Below, one piece after another: positions 29,510 through 41,125 of a DNA stretch of 64,000 bases. The position numbers and the translations under genes were made by a program. Within the stretch, counting starts at the first letter, position 1. Each line of letters starts with the position of its first letter. A model generated the notes under the pieces. It worked only from the letters and a program-made list of their open reading frames with translations. It was not told the origin of the DNA and did not search any database. The stretch comes from Blepharisma stoltei (Eukaryota; Ciliophora; Heterotrichea; Heterotrichida; Blepharismidae), in NCBI GenBank assembly GCA_914767885.1, contig CAJZBQ010000018.1, forward strand, positions 930,001-994,000, in the 5' to 3' direction.

Positions 29510-32500
29510 ATGTCAAAAGAAGTAAAAGCAGATTTTTTAGCAATTCAAGGGCTTCTCAAAAGCAAATCGAAGCCAGTCATTGAGCATACTACTTTGAGCC
29601 GAGACAGATATAATGGATGCCGATCTACAAGCACTGGCATCTCCTCTTCAAATCAAGACTTATTTTTTCAAGCCAAGCTCGAGAGAGATTCATTTAACAA
29701 GTCAGCAACTCTGAGCTTTCGAGAACAAAATCTCAAGCGAAAACCTGTAAAACTCGAAAAAATGCAAAATTCTCAAAACAACCATTCCAGCCCATCTCCT
29801 GATTTCACAGCTCACAGCTTTTTATTGCAACCAAAAACAGTTGACCCAGGAGATCTCTACAAAATTAATATGAGAAAAAGCTCTATTGATCAGTTAATTG
29901 ACCTAAATCCTGCTGATGAAATAATTGCAAAAGAAGAAGCCTTAAACTTAAACTTAAAGATAGGCGTCTGCCATATTGGTTACGCAGTCACCAAGGACTC
30001 TCCCGTACGGGCAGTTCATCCGCTTTGCGCCGTCTTCAGCTTCGCCTTGCTCGAATTGGGGCAATGATTTGCTGGGCAAGTGGGCAGCTCTGACACCACC
30101 TTTCTTCTCCTTCAGCGCCTGATGCCATGGCACTTCTGAAGTGAGACTCTGCTTGGACGTCTCCTCCTCCCTTTCGGTCCAGTGTTGAGTGGGCGGACTA
30201 TGGACTTCTGCGGCTGCTGCATGTGTAACAAGGTTGGCATCCAAAAATCCCAAAAAATGGAATTTCTGTTCGACCTTTCGGCAAAAAGGAAAATCTGAAT
30301 CCCGGGACGTAACGCCCGGTTTCACGCTAGGCAGTTGCCCGATTGGTCTGGGGATTACCTGCAGACTTTGCTGGGCTTGCCCTTTCCAAATCCAAACCCT
30401 CCTTTCCCTTGAGGTAAAAACCTAATCTTGAAAATAGACTAAGGGCTAGGCTCTGTGCATTACCAGAATTGCTTACCTAGCATTGCCGTCCATTTCTGGA
30501 TTAGTAAAACCTTGCCGGATATAAATAAAATATAAGTCGAGTATGCATGGCCGGGAGGCCATGCCCAGACGAAGACGCCATATTTTATTTATGCAAAAGA
30601 AGAAGCCAAAAAAGCGAATTTTTGAAAAATTGCCAAAAATTTGACAAAATCAAAAAACTTCTTTCAAACCAAGATTTAAGGTATTTTGAAGACTTTATTG
30701 CAGGATTAGAAGCTTCTGGGAAAATATTTTGTGAATGTGAGTGACTTAATGGAAAAGGAAGGGTTGAAGCTGTTAATACAGTTTCTCATCTTGTCGCTTT
30801 GGTGCTTAAAGCAGTTTCAGATCTAATTGAAAAGAAAAATAAAGATAAAACAATGATAGAAACTTTGAAAAGTGAAAATGAAGTCTTGGCAAGTGAAAAC
30901 AATCGAATGAAAGACTTACAAAACAAACTGGAATATACAAGCTCTAAATTGCAGAAACTCGAAAGCTCAAGGCATGAATTTTCCAATTCTATCGGTCAAA
31001 CCCAAAGACTTGCTGAAATTGAAAAAGAAAAATTAGTAGAAAAAAACAGCATTTTAGAAAAATATATAGGTGAGCTCAAGGACGTCACAAAAATTGACTC
31101 GCTGAATTCAGAACTAGAAAAATATAAAGAAAATTATCAAAAAATGATAAAAGAATATCAAGCTTTTAAAAGAGATAAAGAGTCAAAATTGTATCGAATG
31201 CAATTAGAAATAGGAGAGCTAAGAAGTAGCTTACAAAAGAACTCATCTTCAATAGAAACCTATGACACCCAAAAAAAAGTTCTAGAGGAAAGAGCCTATG
31301 TAGTTGAATTAAAAAATAGAAGCTTAATGGAAAAATTATCAGAATATACTGATAAATGCTGAATTATAACCCATAAAAATGTATTTAAATTAATAATTTT
31401 AAAAAAATAAAAAGGTATATAGAGAAAGAGTAGCAATGCTATATGAAGACTGCCTAAGATTTGTTGTGTATAGAGATCTCTATACAAAACTAGAAGAACA
31501 ATTCAATACAATGAGACTAAAATACAACCAGCTTGAGCTCAATATTATAGCTGGAAACGTTACTTTAGCCACAGATGGCGTCATTTGGGTTTCACTTGAA
31601 GACCCCTTATTCGACCCAGTCCGTGGATTTCTAGCCAAAGGTGTAGATCCAAAAGTATTCGAGCCTCCAGCTCCCAGAAAAGATAAACGCACAAATACAG
31701 AAGTTCCAGTCTATGCCCACACAAGGCATGCAAGAACTGTCACTTATTCAGAAACCCAGCTTGACCCATCATTTGTAAATTTAAGCAAGCTAAAGCTGCA
31801 GAAGCCTGGCTATGCCAGTTTATTTGAAATTGGGGACAAGGCTGCAAGCTTTGAGCTGCCATTTACTAATTGGCTGGAAATTACTATGAGGGGAATTTAT
31901 GATTCTAAATACAATGAGCATATCTTTTGTTCTTTTGAATCAGGGAGAACTCCTTCTAAATTCCCTGAATTTGTATATTGCTGGATCGGCCGATTTACTA
32001 TTGATCCTGGCGCTCGACAAGTCCGAGAGCTTGAATGGTGGAAACGAGAATCCTCTGATAAGCTTCGTTTAGAGCTTTTATTAGCGCTTAAGCACGAAAA
32101 AGCTAAAAAAGTGTGGGAAATTCACACCTTTGTCGAGTTTTTAAATGAAGATTTGATGCTTGATGAACTAGCGTTTTTCCTGCACTGCAGATTTCTTTTA
32201 TTTAAAGGACCACAACTTATGATCACATCTGGGAGGTTTTCTGCTTTACATTTTGTAGCTTTAGACCATGTTTTCGAAATAATTGATAGAGTTATGGAAA
32301 AAATCAGCCCAAAGGACCGCTCTGAGCTTAAGTCTCAGCTGCAGTCCAAAGCCCGCAACAAAAACGGCTCTTTGACTCTTGATGCCGGTCTCGTAATTGT
32401 TATAATGTATTGACAATATATTTTATTTTGCTTATTTATGGTAAATTGATTTTAAAATGTCAAAAAAATTTTGACATGCCATTATATATAAAACTGAGTC

Positions 32501-33606
32501 TATGGTATGTTAAAATTTTTTTGGCATTTTAAAATCAATTTACCATAAATAAGCAAAATGAAATTTATGCAAGGGATTATATCTAGGCTCTACGAATTAT
32601 GCTTGAATACTACATTCGTGAGAAAAAATGCAAATATCTGGTAATAAAAGGACTTTTTAATCTAGCCCCAAAAAAGCCAGATGGAGGTTTGGCGTTTCAA
32701 ACTTTTAGGATTATCTGTTTAAACCTGGATCCTGAAGCAAGTGAATCTTTGATAGTAAAAATGTATAGAGACCTCTGGGCGTTTGGCAATGGCCAAATAA
32801 ATCATGATAATTTTTTTGTTTATGCCAATGAAAATGGATTTTTTTTCCATAGCTTAAGACTTAAAGGAAATGAAGATCCTTTACCACTGACCCCATATAA
32901 TGAAATTGATGAAAAAGCTTCAGATTATGCTAAAAGAATGCGGGAGACTTTTAATACTTATGCACATTTAAAGCAGCCGACTGCGTTAATTAGGGAAGCT
33001 TTAAGGTCACTTGGGGTTATTGATTTATTAGATAATTTTGTAAAATTAGAAGAGCTGGTTAAAAATAAGTACCAAGAGCCTTTGGAAAACTATAGAGGAA
33101 TGAATTTGTTGGATACTTATAAGCATCTTTGGAATCTTGCAATTCAGCTGCAAATCATTTTTGAGCAGGTTTATTCCTTCAGCCCTGCAATGCAAGGCAG
33201 TGAAGAAATCAAAGATTTGGAAATAATTTCGCTTCCGAGGGCTTGTGAAGGGTTTATTGAGAAGCTGCATAAGATTACCTTGCAAAAATTGACTACAATT
33301 GTAGCTATAAGAAAAATACAAAGAAATTGGAAGGATAAGGCGAGGAAGAGTTTGAGCATTGCGGCAACTGTGTTTAAAGGAATAGCCCTACTAAAGAGAG
33401 GGCTAAAGCATCATAAGAATCAAAGCTCGACTCATAGCCAAAATTCAACTTACCCCCTCCTTGAGTTAAGAAATTTTAAAATCCTTTTGGAAAAATTAAA
33501 CATATTTGCGATAGAACATAAAAATTTATATAAATTTATTGATATAGATGTGACCATTATTAAAATGAAAATTTCTATTAATTTTTTAACTTGTCTTCTA
33601 TTATAA
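29510..33606 (+). CDS. Large coiled-coil protein with EF-hand-like and IQ-like segments, multiple inserts
   Basis: About 1063 aa after removal of R6 (TA 29922-30590), a 49-bp IES and a 188-bp palindromic IES; all junctions are in frame and the total is divisible by three. The N-terminus is Ser/Lys-rich. Residues about 170-420 are coiled coil (LKSENEVLASENNRMKDLQ). The middle is globular (WLEITMRGIYDSKYNEHIF, LEWWKRESSDKLRLELLLAL). An EF-hand-like stretch (FRIICLNLDPEASESL) and an IQ-like helix (AIRKIQRNWKDKARK) follow. I do not recognise the family; cytoskeletal or ciliary roles are plausible. The last 50 codons run into a decayed MITE, so the true stop may lie near 33452. Confidence 0.7.
29922..30607 (-). 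mobile_element. Retroposon R6 in coiled-coil gene
   Basis: 16-bp perfect duplication TGCAAAAGAAGAAGCC (29926-29941, 30592-30607). On the minus strand the head is TAAATAAAATATGGCGTCTTC and the tail TTAAGTTTAAGTTTAA. The body holds a hairpin ATGGCCTCCCGGCCAT. The duplication has no TA, and removing one copy of it shifts frame. TA 29922 (just left of the duplication) to TA 30590 (just left of the second copy) keeps frame. Confidence 0.85.
31367..31417. other. IES, 49 bp, in coiled-coil gene
   Basis: TA 31367 to TA 31416; pure AT-rich insert. Joins YTDKCWII to YRERVAMLYED in frame. Shortest IES seen here. Confidence 0.8.
32403..32592. repeat. 188-bp IES with long inverted-repeat arms
   Basis: Arms of about 40 bp and more: ATTTTGCTTATTTATGGTAA at the left and the complement TTACCATAAATAAGCAAAAT at the right, with further paired AT-rich sequence inside. 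TA-to-TA removal (32403 to 32591) joins LVIVI to RIMLEYYIRE in frame; TA 32394 is an alternative left end. Confidence 0.8.
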
Positions 33607-33690
33607 TAAATTTTATAAATAAAATTAATTTTAATGTTAATAATATAAAGCTAAAAAAATTAATTTTGCATGCTCATAGAGAATAAGATT
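33448..33690. mobile_element. Decayed MITE at 3' end of coiled-coil gene
   Basis: Starts TTACCCCCTCCTTGAG, contains AAATTTTATAAATAAAATTAA-like core and ends near GCTCATAGAGAATAAG. If excised, a TAA falls right at the junction and ends the host gene. Confidence 0.55.
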
Positions 33691-33882
33691 TAGAAAATTT
33701 TTTGACATAAATAATTATCATTATTCAATTTTTATTAAATAGGAACTTTTCAAAATTAAAATTCTATGACTCCTAGCAATTCTCCATTATTTTTAAATTT
33801 TTTATTGGATGCTGTACTGCTTCCAAAAAACTATTATAAAGCTAATAGAAAGATTACTCAAATATATTCTAAATAATAAATA
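33691..33882. other. Intergenic spacer
   Basis: AT-rich; nothing recognised. Confidence 0.5.
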
Positions 33883-36800
33883 ATGGAAAATCACTCCAAA
33901 ATCCAAGTAAAAATTTCGTCGCTTCGTGAAAAGTTGCAAACTGCAGCCAAAAGAGGCTCAACACCTTCATCCCCTTTAACTCGAGCACAAACTGAAAGCT
34001 CTTCTAGGCTTCCTCACATCTCCAGAAGATCTGCCAGCTCGAATGTCCTCATCACACAAGATGAAGATAGCCCTTTGTCAAGAGATGTCTCGCACATTCA
34101 TGACAATTTAATGAAAAGAGCAAATAATTATACTTTTAGAAAAAGCATGCTAATATATATTAAAATGGCAACACGTGCCGACCTGCCCTCTTGACGCAAC
34201 AGTCTACCTTATGGCCACGGCGAGATGTGATGGAGCCGAGAATCAAGTGCAGGCTCAAGAGATGTGCATCCGGGTAGGTTTTGGCTGCTTTCCTGTAGTT
34301 GGAAATGGAGGTGTTCAACAATGCCCTTGAGATTCCAGATCCATGGTATTTCCTCTACTGAGAAACTGGGGGTTTCGGCCCAGGCCACAGGGAATAGTCT
34401 TTTTCCTGTAGTTGTCGAAGGAAGGTACTTCGGGACCTAAAAGATCCCAAGGAGTTGATCCATGGAATCAAGCTACTCCAATTGCCCGTAGCAGGGCCGC
34501 AGAAATCCATAATCCACCCACTTAAGACTGAGACAGAAGGCATTGGAAGTAACACCCATTTTTTGGAATTAGACCCTCTGGGCTTGAGTTGAAAAGCAAA
34601 TGAACCTACTTTATGAGAAGTCTTTGGCGACTGCGCCACAAATATTGCCAATGCCTGACTTTTAATAACCTAATCTAGAAAAAGCATGCTTACTCCCCCC
34701 CCCCCTCCGTGAGTGAACAAAAAAATTTTGTGGGATTAATTTTTTGTTTTTTAAAAATTTGTATAAAAAAGATTTTTTTTCGAAATTTAAAAAAATCCTA
34801 ATTCGCAAAAATTTGGAAAGCAAAAATTAATTTAATTTATAAAATTTATGTTTTAAAAAGCAATTCGTTCAAAATTAAACAGAATTAGCTCTAGATTTCA
34901 TTATAATAATTATCATTTATATATCAAAATTTTTTTCAATAAAAAATTTTTGTTCACTCACGGAGGGTGGGTTTTTGGGCAAAAAATAGGGATTTTTCTA
35001 ATGGTTTTGTTCACTCACGGAGGGGGGGGGAGTTAATGAAATTTTAGGAATCAAAGAAAATGAGAAAGGACATATAACGTTACCTATCAACTTGCTAGAA
35101 ATAGAAAAAGAAATATTAAAAATAAGGGAAAAAGAAGAAAAGGAAGAAGAAAATAAGTCAAAAACAGACAGAAACCCAATAGAAAATGCAGTGAAGGAAT
35201 GCGACATTTTATTTAAAAGCAAATTTGAAGATTTAAATATAGAGATAGAAAAGGTTTATGGCAGAAAAATATCTACAAGCTATTCACCCATAAGAGCAAT
35301 AATAAGAGCTAATTCAGAGAGGCAATTGGCTAGGCCTGACACAGCCCTTACTTCCTCCCCGTGGCGAATAAAACTATTCGAAAATCCTAACGAGAGCGCA
35401 AAATTTTATATAAAAAAATAATATATTCTAATTAAATTTAACTGCTTAGATTCTAAAACATAAATTTTTCTTTCTTTCTAGAAAGGATTTAGGGTGCCAT
35501 CAGGCAGAAAAGAAGTCGAAATTTTAAATTTCTGGCTTGACTATATGATCGACACACAAGTTAATCAAGTGAGCGACATAGAATTTGACAAAAAAATAAA
35601 AGTTGCTCAATTAATCTACTCTCGCTGCTTCAAAGAAATCATCAGACAAATAAGTGTCCATTGCATAGAAAGAGGAGAACTAATGGAAAAAGTATGAAGC
35701 GGACTGCTAAATTTATTTTCCCAAAATGATATAGAAACTACAGTTAAAATCGAAAAAAAGCAAAAAGTCCTTGAAGAAGTGTTAACTAAACATAAAGAAA
35801 AGCATGAAGAACTAATTAAAGCTGAAAGAAGCGAAATAAAAAAGCTTCACGAAACAATTAAATGCAAAGATAAATATATACAAGAAATATCAGCAGAGGT
35901 TAACGATTTAAAAGATAAAATCGAGAGCTATAAATCAAGGGTTAGAGAATTAAGTGAATCTTTATCAAAAGCAGTAAGGAATACTTCTTTATTATATCAG
36001 CAATTCAGAGATATAGAAAATCACGTCACTATAAATGAAGAAGAGTTTTCATTCTATAGTGAAGAGGATGAGCCAAAAGAAGAAAAACCTGAGTCAAAAA
36101 TGATAAAAATTGATAAAGCCAAGCTGTATAGGCCTATGATTTTAGCTGGATATTTTGATTTGACTGGAAAATTCCATAGGAAACAACAGTTTATTAGGGA
36201 TGATGATAATGTGCTAAAAGCAGCTGATTTTTCATATGAAATCGCACAAATGGTGGAATTGCGCCATAAAGGGACATCAACTGAAGAAGATATTGAAGTT
36301 ATTGTCATAAACAATGCAACGACTCCAAGAGATATAAAAAACTGAATAAGCCCTGGGATACTAAAGTTTATAGTCGGACTTTATTCTTTGCAGCTATCTG
36401 GCAAAGCAAAATATAATATGAATAAGTTCACCCAAACTTTTGTTCTAAAAGATATTGCAAGGCAGTCAAAGATTGAAATAAAGCCGCCTTTTAAAAGAAG
36501 AGATACCACTCATATCATAGAACTGCCTGGAGAATTTGCTTCTATTGGCATTCAAACAAATGATATTGTAGCCAGCCCTAGAAAAGGCAGAAGCCCTGGA
36601 AAAAGAGCTATGACAATTATAAGGAAAAACAAAGGAAAAATTAAAGCTCTTTATTCCAAAATGGAAGAAAAAATGATCAATGAGTATCTTGGAAAAGAAG
36701 ACGTAAAGAGCAATCTAAAGAAAACTGAATCTGTGCCTGCATTAGAGAGCACTTCTCCTATCTCATTTAAACGAAAATCCAATTCTCCTGATAAAAACAA

Positions 36801-38539
36801 AATCAGTAATTTGAAAATTGCTTCTTCAACAAAAGGAAGATCAAATACTTTATTTGATAAAAAATCAGGGGAATCAAGCCCAGACAAACCAGAAATCTCT
36901 TGTCCAGCTTCAAATAAAGGGTTTTCGTCATCATTAAAAGTCGTAGAAGTGGCTGATAAAGAGTCCTTTACAGCAATAGATGCTAATGAAATACTACCTA
37001 TAAAAGATAAAGAATCCTTTACAGCAGAAGAAGCTAATGAAGTCCTCCCAACAAAAATGCTTAAGAAAATAGAAAAATTAAAAGAATCAGTCAATGTTAT
37101 GCTCGTCAAAGAAAACTTCTCATCGGCATCAGTAGCATGGGATGAAGAGACCAAGGAAAACGCCCACAAGCTGCGCGTTATGCTGGATTCTCTGTATCCG
37201 CTCCAAGAGTCAAATATTACGACATCTATAACTCCCGTGAAATTATTTCACGCTTATGTTCAAACTGATATTTCTGGAGAAAACATATTCATTGATAGAG
37301 TCTTCAGCACAGCAAAAACATCAAGGTTTGACGAGGAAATGACGGATGAGCCTAGCTATAAGTGCATGCCTTCAAAAAGTAAGACGAAAATTTCAGATTT
37401 TATTATAGAAAGTGATCAGTCCCCAGAAAAGTCATTTGAATCTGTAGAAAGCCCATACAAGTCCCCCCAAAAGGAAAAGCCGAAGCATACTACAATAGCA
37501 AAAGCTTTCGTTTTAGGTCAAATCAAGCAAAGAATTGTAGTTTCTCATCCTGGACAAATTTTCCTAGCTCCTTTTTTCATTCAAGCTAATAGAATTAGTT
37601 AGAGATTTCATTATAATAATTATTAATTATACAATATTTTATATATGAAATTTTTTTCCCTGCTCTTAAAAGGGAGTAAATAAATTTATGACCCATTTGA
37701 TTAGTAATTATGTAAGGAGAATAATGAACGTCCAACAACTCATGAAAATCATTAATAAAGTTTATAGTGAAAAAATCTCATTATCAAGAGAAAGCGTCAA
37801 CCATAAAAGACATGAGGCAAGCATGGTGCTATATGATGTCCTTATTAATCAATATGGGCTGAAAGATGTAGCTAAAATGAAGTTCCAGCAGACAATTTTA
37901 GCCTCACTCAGCTTTAAGCAGTACCCAAGAGTTGCAAACTTTGTAAAGTTTTTAGGAATTGAAGGAAACTTCAGTGTAGATGACTGAAACTTGTACCTTT
38001 TTGCAGTTGAATATATGTACTCTTGCAATATAGGCCCTTATATCTACAATAAAGAGACTTCTCCAGTTCACTATTGTCCTTATGAAAGAGCCATAAAATG
38101 CACCTATACCTTTTTTGAGAACAGGCTGGACAATAACATCTTCCAAGAGCTGATTGAACAAGTCCGATCCCTCAGAATTGAAGAGCCAATTCAGAAATCA
38201 AGCAGACTTGTAAGGACCTCCATCTCCTCCATTGACAAAATCGACACTGACCAATTTTTAATCCTCATTTTAGACTATTATCACAAGCTCAAAGACTCAT
38301 ACCTAAAAAGACTAGCCCCTCGGACTGAAAAATACGCGCTTCTAACCCTTCTTGAGTTTCTACGCCTTTTCAGGTCGAAAGCTGAACTTAAGCTGACAGA
38401 AGATGAACTAGTGAAAATATTCCACCAGCTTTCAATCTCAAAAATTGCTGATGACAAACAACTGGTGCAATATATCACCCTTGATAGCTTTTTAAGCTAT
38501 GTTGTTGACAATGATATAATAATTTTTGATAATTTATAA
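33883..38539 (+). CDS. AXDND1-like (axonemal dynein light-chain domain) protein, four inserts
   Basis: About 1193 aa after removing R7 (539 bp), a MITE (343 bp) and IESs of 81 and 112 bp; the sum is divisible by three and every junction is in frame. Residues about 210-330 resemble the p28/axonemal light-chain domain: FWLDYMIDTQVNQ...EIIRQISVHCIERGELMEKVWSGLLNLF, followed by coiled coil (EELIKAERSEIKKLHETIKCK). The middle is Ser/Lys-rich with two near-repeats (DKESFTAIDANEILP, DKESFTAEEANEVLP). The C-terminal third is helical. AXDND1 is a ciliary/flagellar protein in animals. TGA is Trp at several points. Family call is by motif, moderate confidence. Confidence 0.72.
34137..34690 (+). mobile_element. 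Retroposon R7 in AXDND1-like gene
   Basis: 15-bp perfect duplication TAGAAAAAGCATGCT (34137-34151, 34676-34690), beginning with TA. Head ATATTAAAATGGCAACACG, tail TAATAACCTAATC. TA-to-TA removal restores the frame exactly. Confidence 0.9.
34691..35035. mobile_element. CCGTGAGTGAAC-type MITE abutting R7
   Basis: TA 34691 begins at the last base +1 of the R7 duplication; TIRs CCCTCCGTGAGTGAACAAAA and complement, internal second TIR copy near 34955. Removal joins KSML to NEILGIKENE in frame. Confidence 0.92.
35409..35491. other. IES, 81 bp
   Basis: TA 35409 to TA 35490 joins AKFY to RVPSGRKEVEI in frame. Contains a MITE-core-like TTCTAAAACATAAATTTTT block. Confidence 0.75.
37565..37678. mobile_element. 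Short MITE-derived IES, 112 bp
   Basis: Ends TAGCTCCTTTTTTC / AAAAGGGAGTA are inverted, and the core GAATTAGTTAGAGATTTCA is MITE-like. Removal joins GQIFL to NKFMTHLIS in frame. Confidence 0.72.
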
Positions 38540-38556
38540 ATTATTTATAAAATTAA

Positions 38557-38757
38557 AATGGGAAGCTCACCAAGCTGCTTTCCAAATCGACATCAAAGGC
38601 CATCGTTCAGATGTTCGAGAAGACTACAAAGAAGTGACACAAATTCCAGTCCTGGAAGAAGGGATATGGACCGTTTTAAAATACTGAGTTCTGCATTAAA
38701 TGGGTGCAAGATCCATACAAATTGAAAAAGAGAGTTAGTTAATTGGGCTAACTGCTA
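38557..38757 (+). CDS. Possible small protein
   Basis: 66 aa with one TGA read as Trp, starting MGSSPSCFP, a possible myristoylation signal. It starts 17 bp after the previous stop. A second frame over the same bases also reads like protein (DYKEVTQIPVLEEGIWTV), so this may instead be a fragment of another gene. Weak call. Confidence 0.3.
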
Positions 38758-39864
38758 AGTTCTTAAATAACAAAGAATGTTTTTTTAAAGAATATTGGCG
38801 TATAAACAAAATGAAGAAAAAACTAATCCTTGATTTACCATATTTGACCTTTCATAATTAACATTGAGTTTTTAAGAGTTAATGATCAATTTTTAAATAA
38901 ATTATTTGAATTGAAGTTTAATTATTTCGGGAATGGACTTTTAAGGTATTTATAAACGAATTATTTTGCTTGGTATTTTAGAAATAAAATTTCGTTGGGT
39001 TTGGAATTCCGTACTCCACATATCATTGCAAAGATCAAGGATTTTTCTTTCTCGAAAGAAAAAGGTGATTGCGCTAGAAGAGAATGAGCACTCACAAGCC
39101 ATTTTTAGCCTTTAATTTAGTTGGCAAAATGTTATACTTGAACTTAGTATTTGTTTATAGGAGAGCGTCTCCTTGTCTTTTGATAATTTTCGGCTTTATA
39201 AATAAATTTATACAATAATTAAAAGCATCTTGAGTCTTTAGTAGATAAAATATTATAATCAAAATTTGAATAAAAATTGTGATAGATTATGAAGGAGAGT
39301 AATAAAATAATTGATTTATAAGGAATATAGAAAGAAACCCGCTCTCCTAGCCAAAAACAAAGCAGATAATAGATTAACTTGACTAAATTTATGTTGTTAA
39401 AAAAATTATAACATAAAGATCCTCCTTTAATATCAGAAAGCATAATAAATTTGGGAATATATAAGCCTGCAAATAAAGCGCAATTTAAGCATCGAGTATT
39501 GTAGGCATAATTAAATATGTTCACATAAAATATTTGGGGAGTTAAAATAAGAAATGAATTTTTCTTTCAAATTTGCTCTCTTTAAGCATTGTAATATTGC
39601 ATCAGGAATCATCATAAAATGATTTCTTACAATAGAAAAGCTTAATAGACTATTTATAACTCTCGCTCTCTAAAGCAAAACATTTTAATTATCCATAAAA
39701 GGAGATAATTTTTTTAAATTTTTTCAATTTTATTAAACAATTTCCTATAATAAACACAAATATAGTTTATTTAGTCTATTCCCTCATTAAAAATTATATT
39801 TAGTATATCTGCCTATTCTCGAAAATAGAGTAAGCTATTTGCAAAAGTTTTTAGTTATTAAATT
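38758..39864. other. AT-rich gene-free stretch
   Basis: 1.1 kb without convincing coding sequence on either strand. GGGGAGTTA near 39537 and CTCTCGCTCTC near 39662 may be MITE remnants. No tRNA recognised. Confidence 0.5.
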
Positions 39865-40737
39865 TTAAGCCTCTTCTTTTATCTCGCCATTGATTTGGTA
39901 AGGGATTTTGACTGATCCGAAAGCTTGCTTGCTCCATTCAATCAAAGATTTTGGATTTCCAAGGTCAACTAAATCTTTAACAGTCACGACTCCATCTTGG
40001 TCATAATCCAATTTCTTCCACACCTTATCATCCAAATATACGGTAATTGACTCTCCTCCAACAGTATTCAGCATTTTATCAAACAAATTCCTGATATCCT
40101 GTGGCCACTGCTTTTCCAAAATATCTTCCTTCTTCATTTCTTTTATCTCGTCATAGAAATCTACAATTGCCTCCAGCTTATCATGTATCCCTAATGCCTG
40201 GTCAATTTTCCCATAAACTTTTGTATTTGCTATATATTCTCTTTGATTATCCAAAAAGTCCACAATTCTCAGCCCCATTTCTCTTTGAAAATGCCATATG
40301 GAATTTAAAGCCTTGGTGCTTGCGTCAATCGGGACTCTATAAATTTGTTCAATATGATATTTCTCAAACACAGTTGAGCTCCACAAGTAAAGTTCATCAG
40401 CCCCTGCCAGTATCAAAACGCTTGTGGACTCGGCCATTTGTTTTGCTTTTTTAAGCCACCCATCGGGCAAGGATTTTTTTTCAAGGGCTTCTTGGGTGAG
40501 GTTTATCAGTGAGTCAACTGTGTAATCGATTTTTTCGATGAGCGGTGAGCCGTATTCAGCAACCCTGGAACTAAAAGGCGAAATAATGGGAGAAACCATA
40601 TCAATTCCTTGCTCGAGCATCGGGAATTTGGATTTTGTTTTGTCGTATAATGAGCTGGCGCTTTCAACAATTCTGTTGATGTATTTTCTCTGGGAAGCGT
40701 CCTGGACTTGCTGTTCTTGATCAGACTCTCCGTGCAT
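39865..40737 (-). CDS. Perilipin-like protein with C-terminal EF-hand
   Basis: 290 aa, intact. Residues about 18-90 (YINRIVESASSLYDKTKSKFPML...PLIEKIDYTVDSLINL) follow the pattern of the perilipin/ADRP N-terminal region, which binds lipid droplets through amphipathic helices. A helical middle follows, and near residue 245 a canonical EF-hand loop, DYDQDGVVTVKD. The combination of perilipin-like body and calcium-binding loop would suggest calcium-responsive lipid-droplet association; that is inference. The perilipin resemblance is by eye. Confidence 0.62.
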   Translation of the reverse strand: MHGESDQEQQVQDASQRKYINRIVESASSLYDKTKSKFPMLEQGIDMVSPIISPFSSRVAEYGSPLIEKIDYTVDSLINLTQEALEKKSLPDGWLKKAKQMAESTSVLILAGADELYLWSSTVFEKYHIEQIYRVPIDASTKALNSIWHFQREMGLRIVDFLDNQREYIANTKVYGKIDQALGIHDKLEAIVDFYDEIKEMKKEDILEKQWPQDIRNLFDKMLNTVGGESITVYLDDKVWKKLDYDQDGVVTVKDLVDLGNPKSLIEWSKQAFGSVKIPYQINGEIKEEA

Positions 40738-41125
40738 TGTTATTCAATAATTAAATTTATATTCCTGATGGTTTTCCTTTTATCATTAGTGACGCATTTT
40801 TGTGGGTGACGTAAACAATGGTATTTCTTGAAAATTTAAATATATCAGATTTCGATGGCTTATTAGAACCAATGCAAATACTCATGGCGGATTTTAGTGT
40901 ATCTTAATTCATATGCAAAGTAGAACATCTTGTGGGAATTTTTCTAGCAAATAGCGTTACAATCTTGATGTGTCAAATTAAGGGAAGGGCTAGGAGAAAT
41001 GAAGACTTATGCTAATTAAAATTACTCAGGATGGTTTTCATAAGGTAAGTTTATCTCTGCGATATCAGTCTATAGAGACCATGGCTTTTCTCTTATATTC
41101 CAGAAAAGAAAATATTGAAATTAAT
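40738..41125. other. Intergenic
   Basis: Upstream of the perilipin-like gene and downstream of the CEP19-like gene. A short GTGACG/GTGACG pair near 40790 is the only pattern. Confidence 0.4.

Noticed and set aside
29954-30325. 123-codon minus-strand frame in R6
   Set aside because: Same reasoning: GC-rich retroposon body, random-looking composition.
36651-37169. 172-codon antisense frame over the AXDND1-like gene
   Set aside because: Mirror of Ser/Lys-rich coding sequence; no start context or domain.
38557-38760. A confident gene just after the AXDND1-like stop
   Set aside because: Two overlapping frames look equally protein-like and neither matches a known family, so only a weak CDS is listed.
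39219-39524. 101-codon minus-strand frame in the 38.8-39.8 kb gap
   Set aside because: Very AT-rich composition (Asn, Tyr, Ile, Leu), no family resemblance; probably chance.
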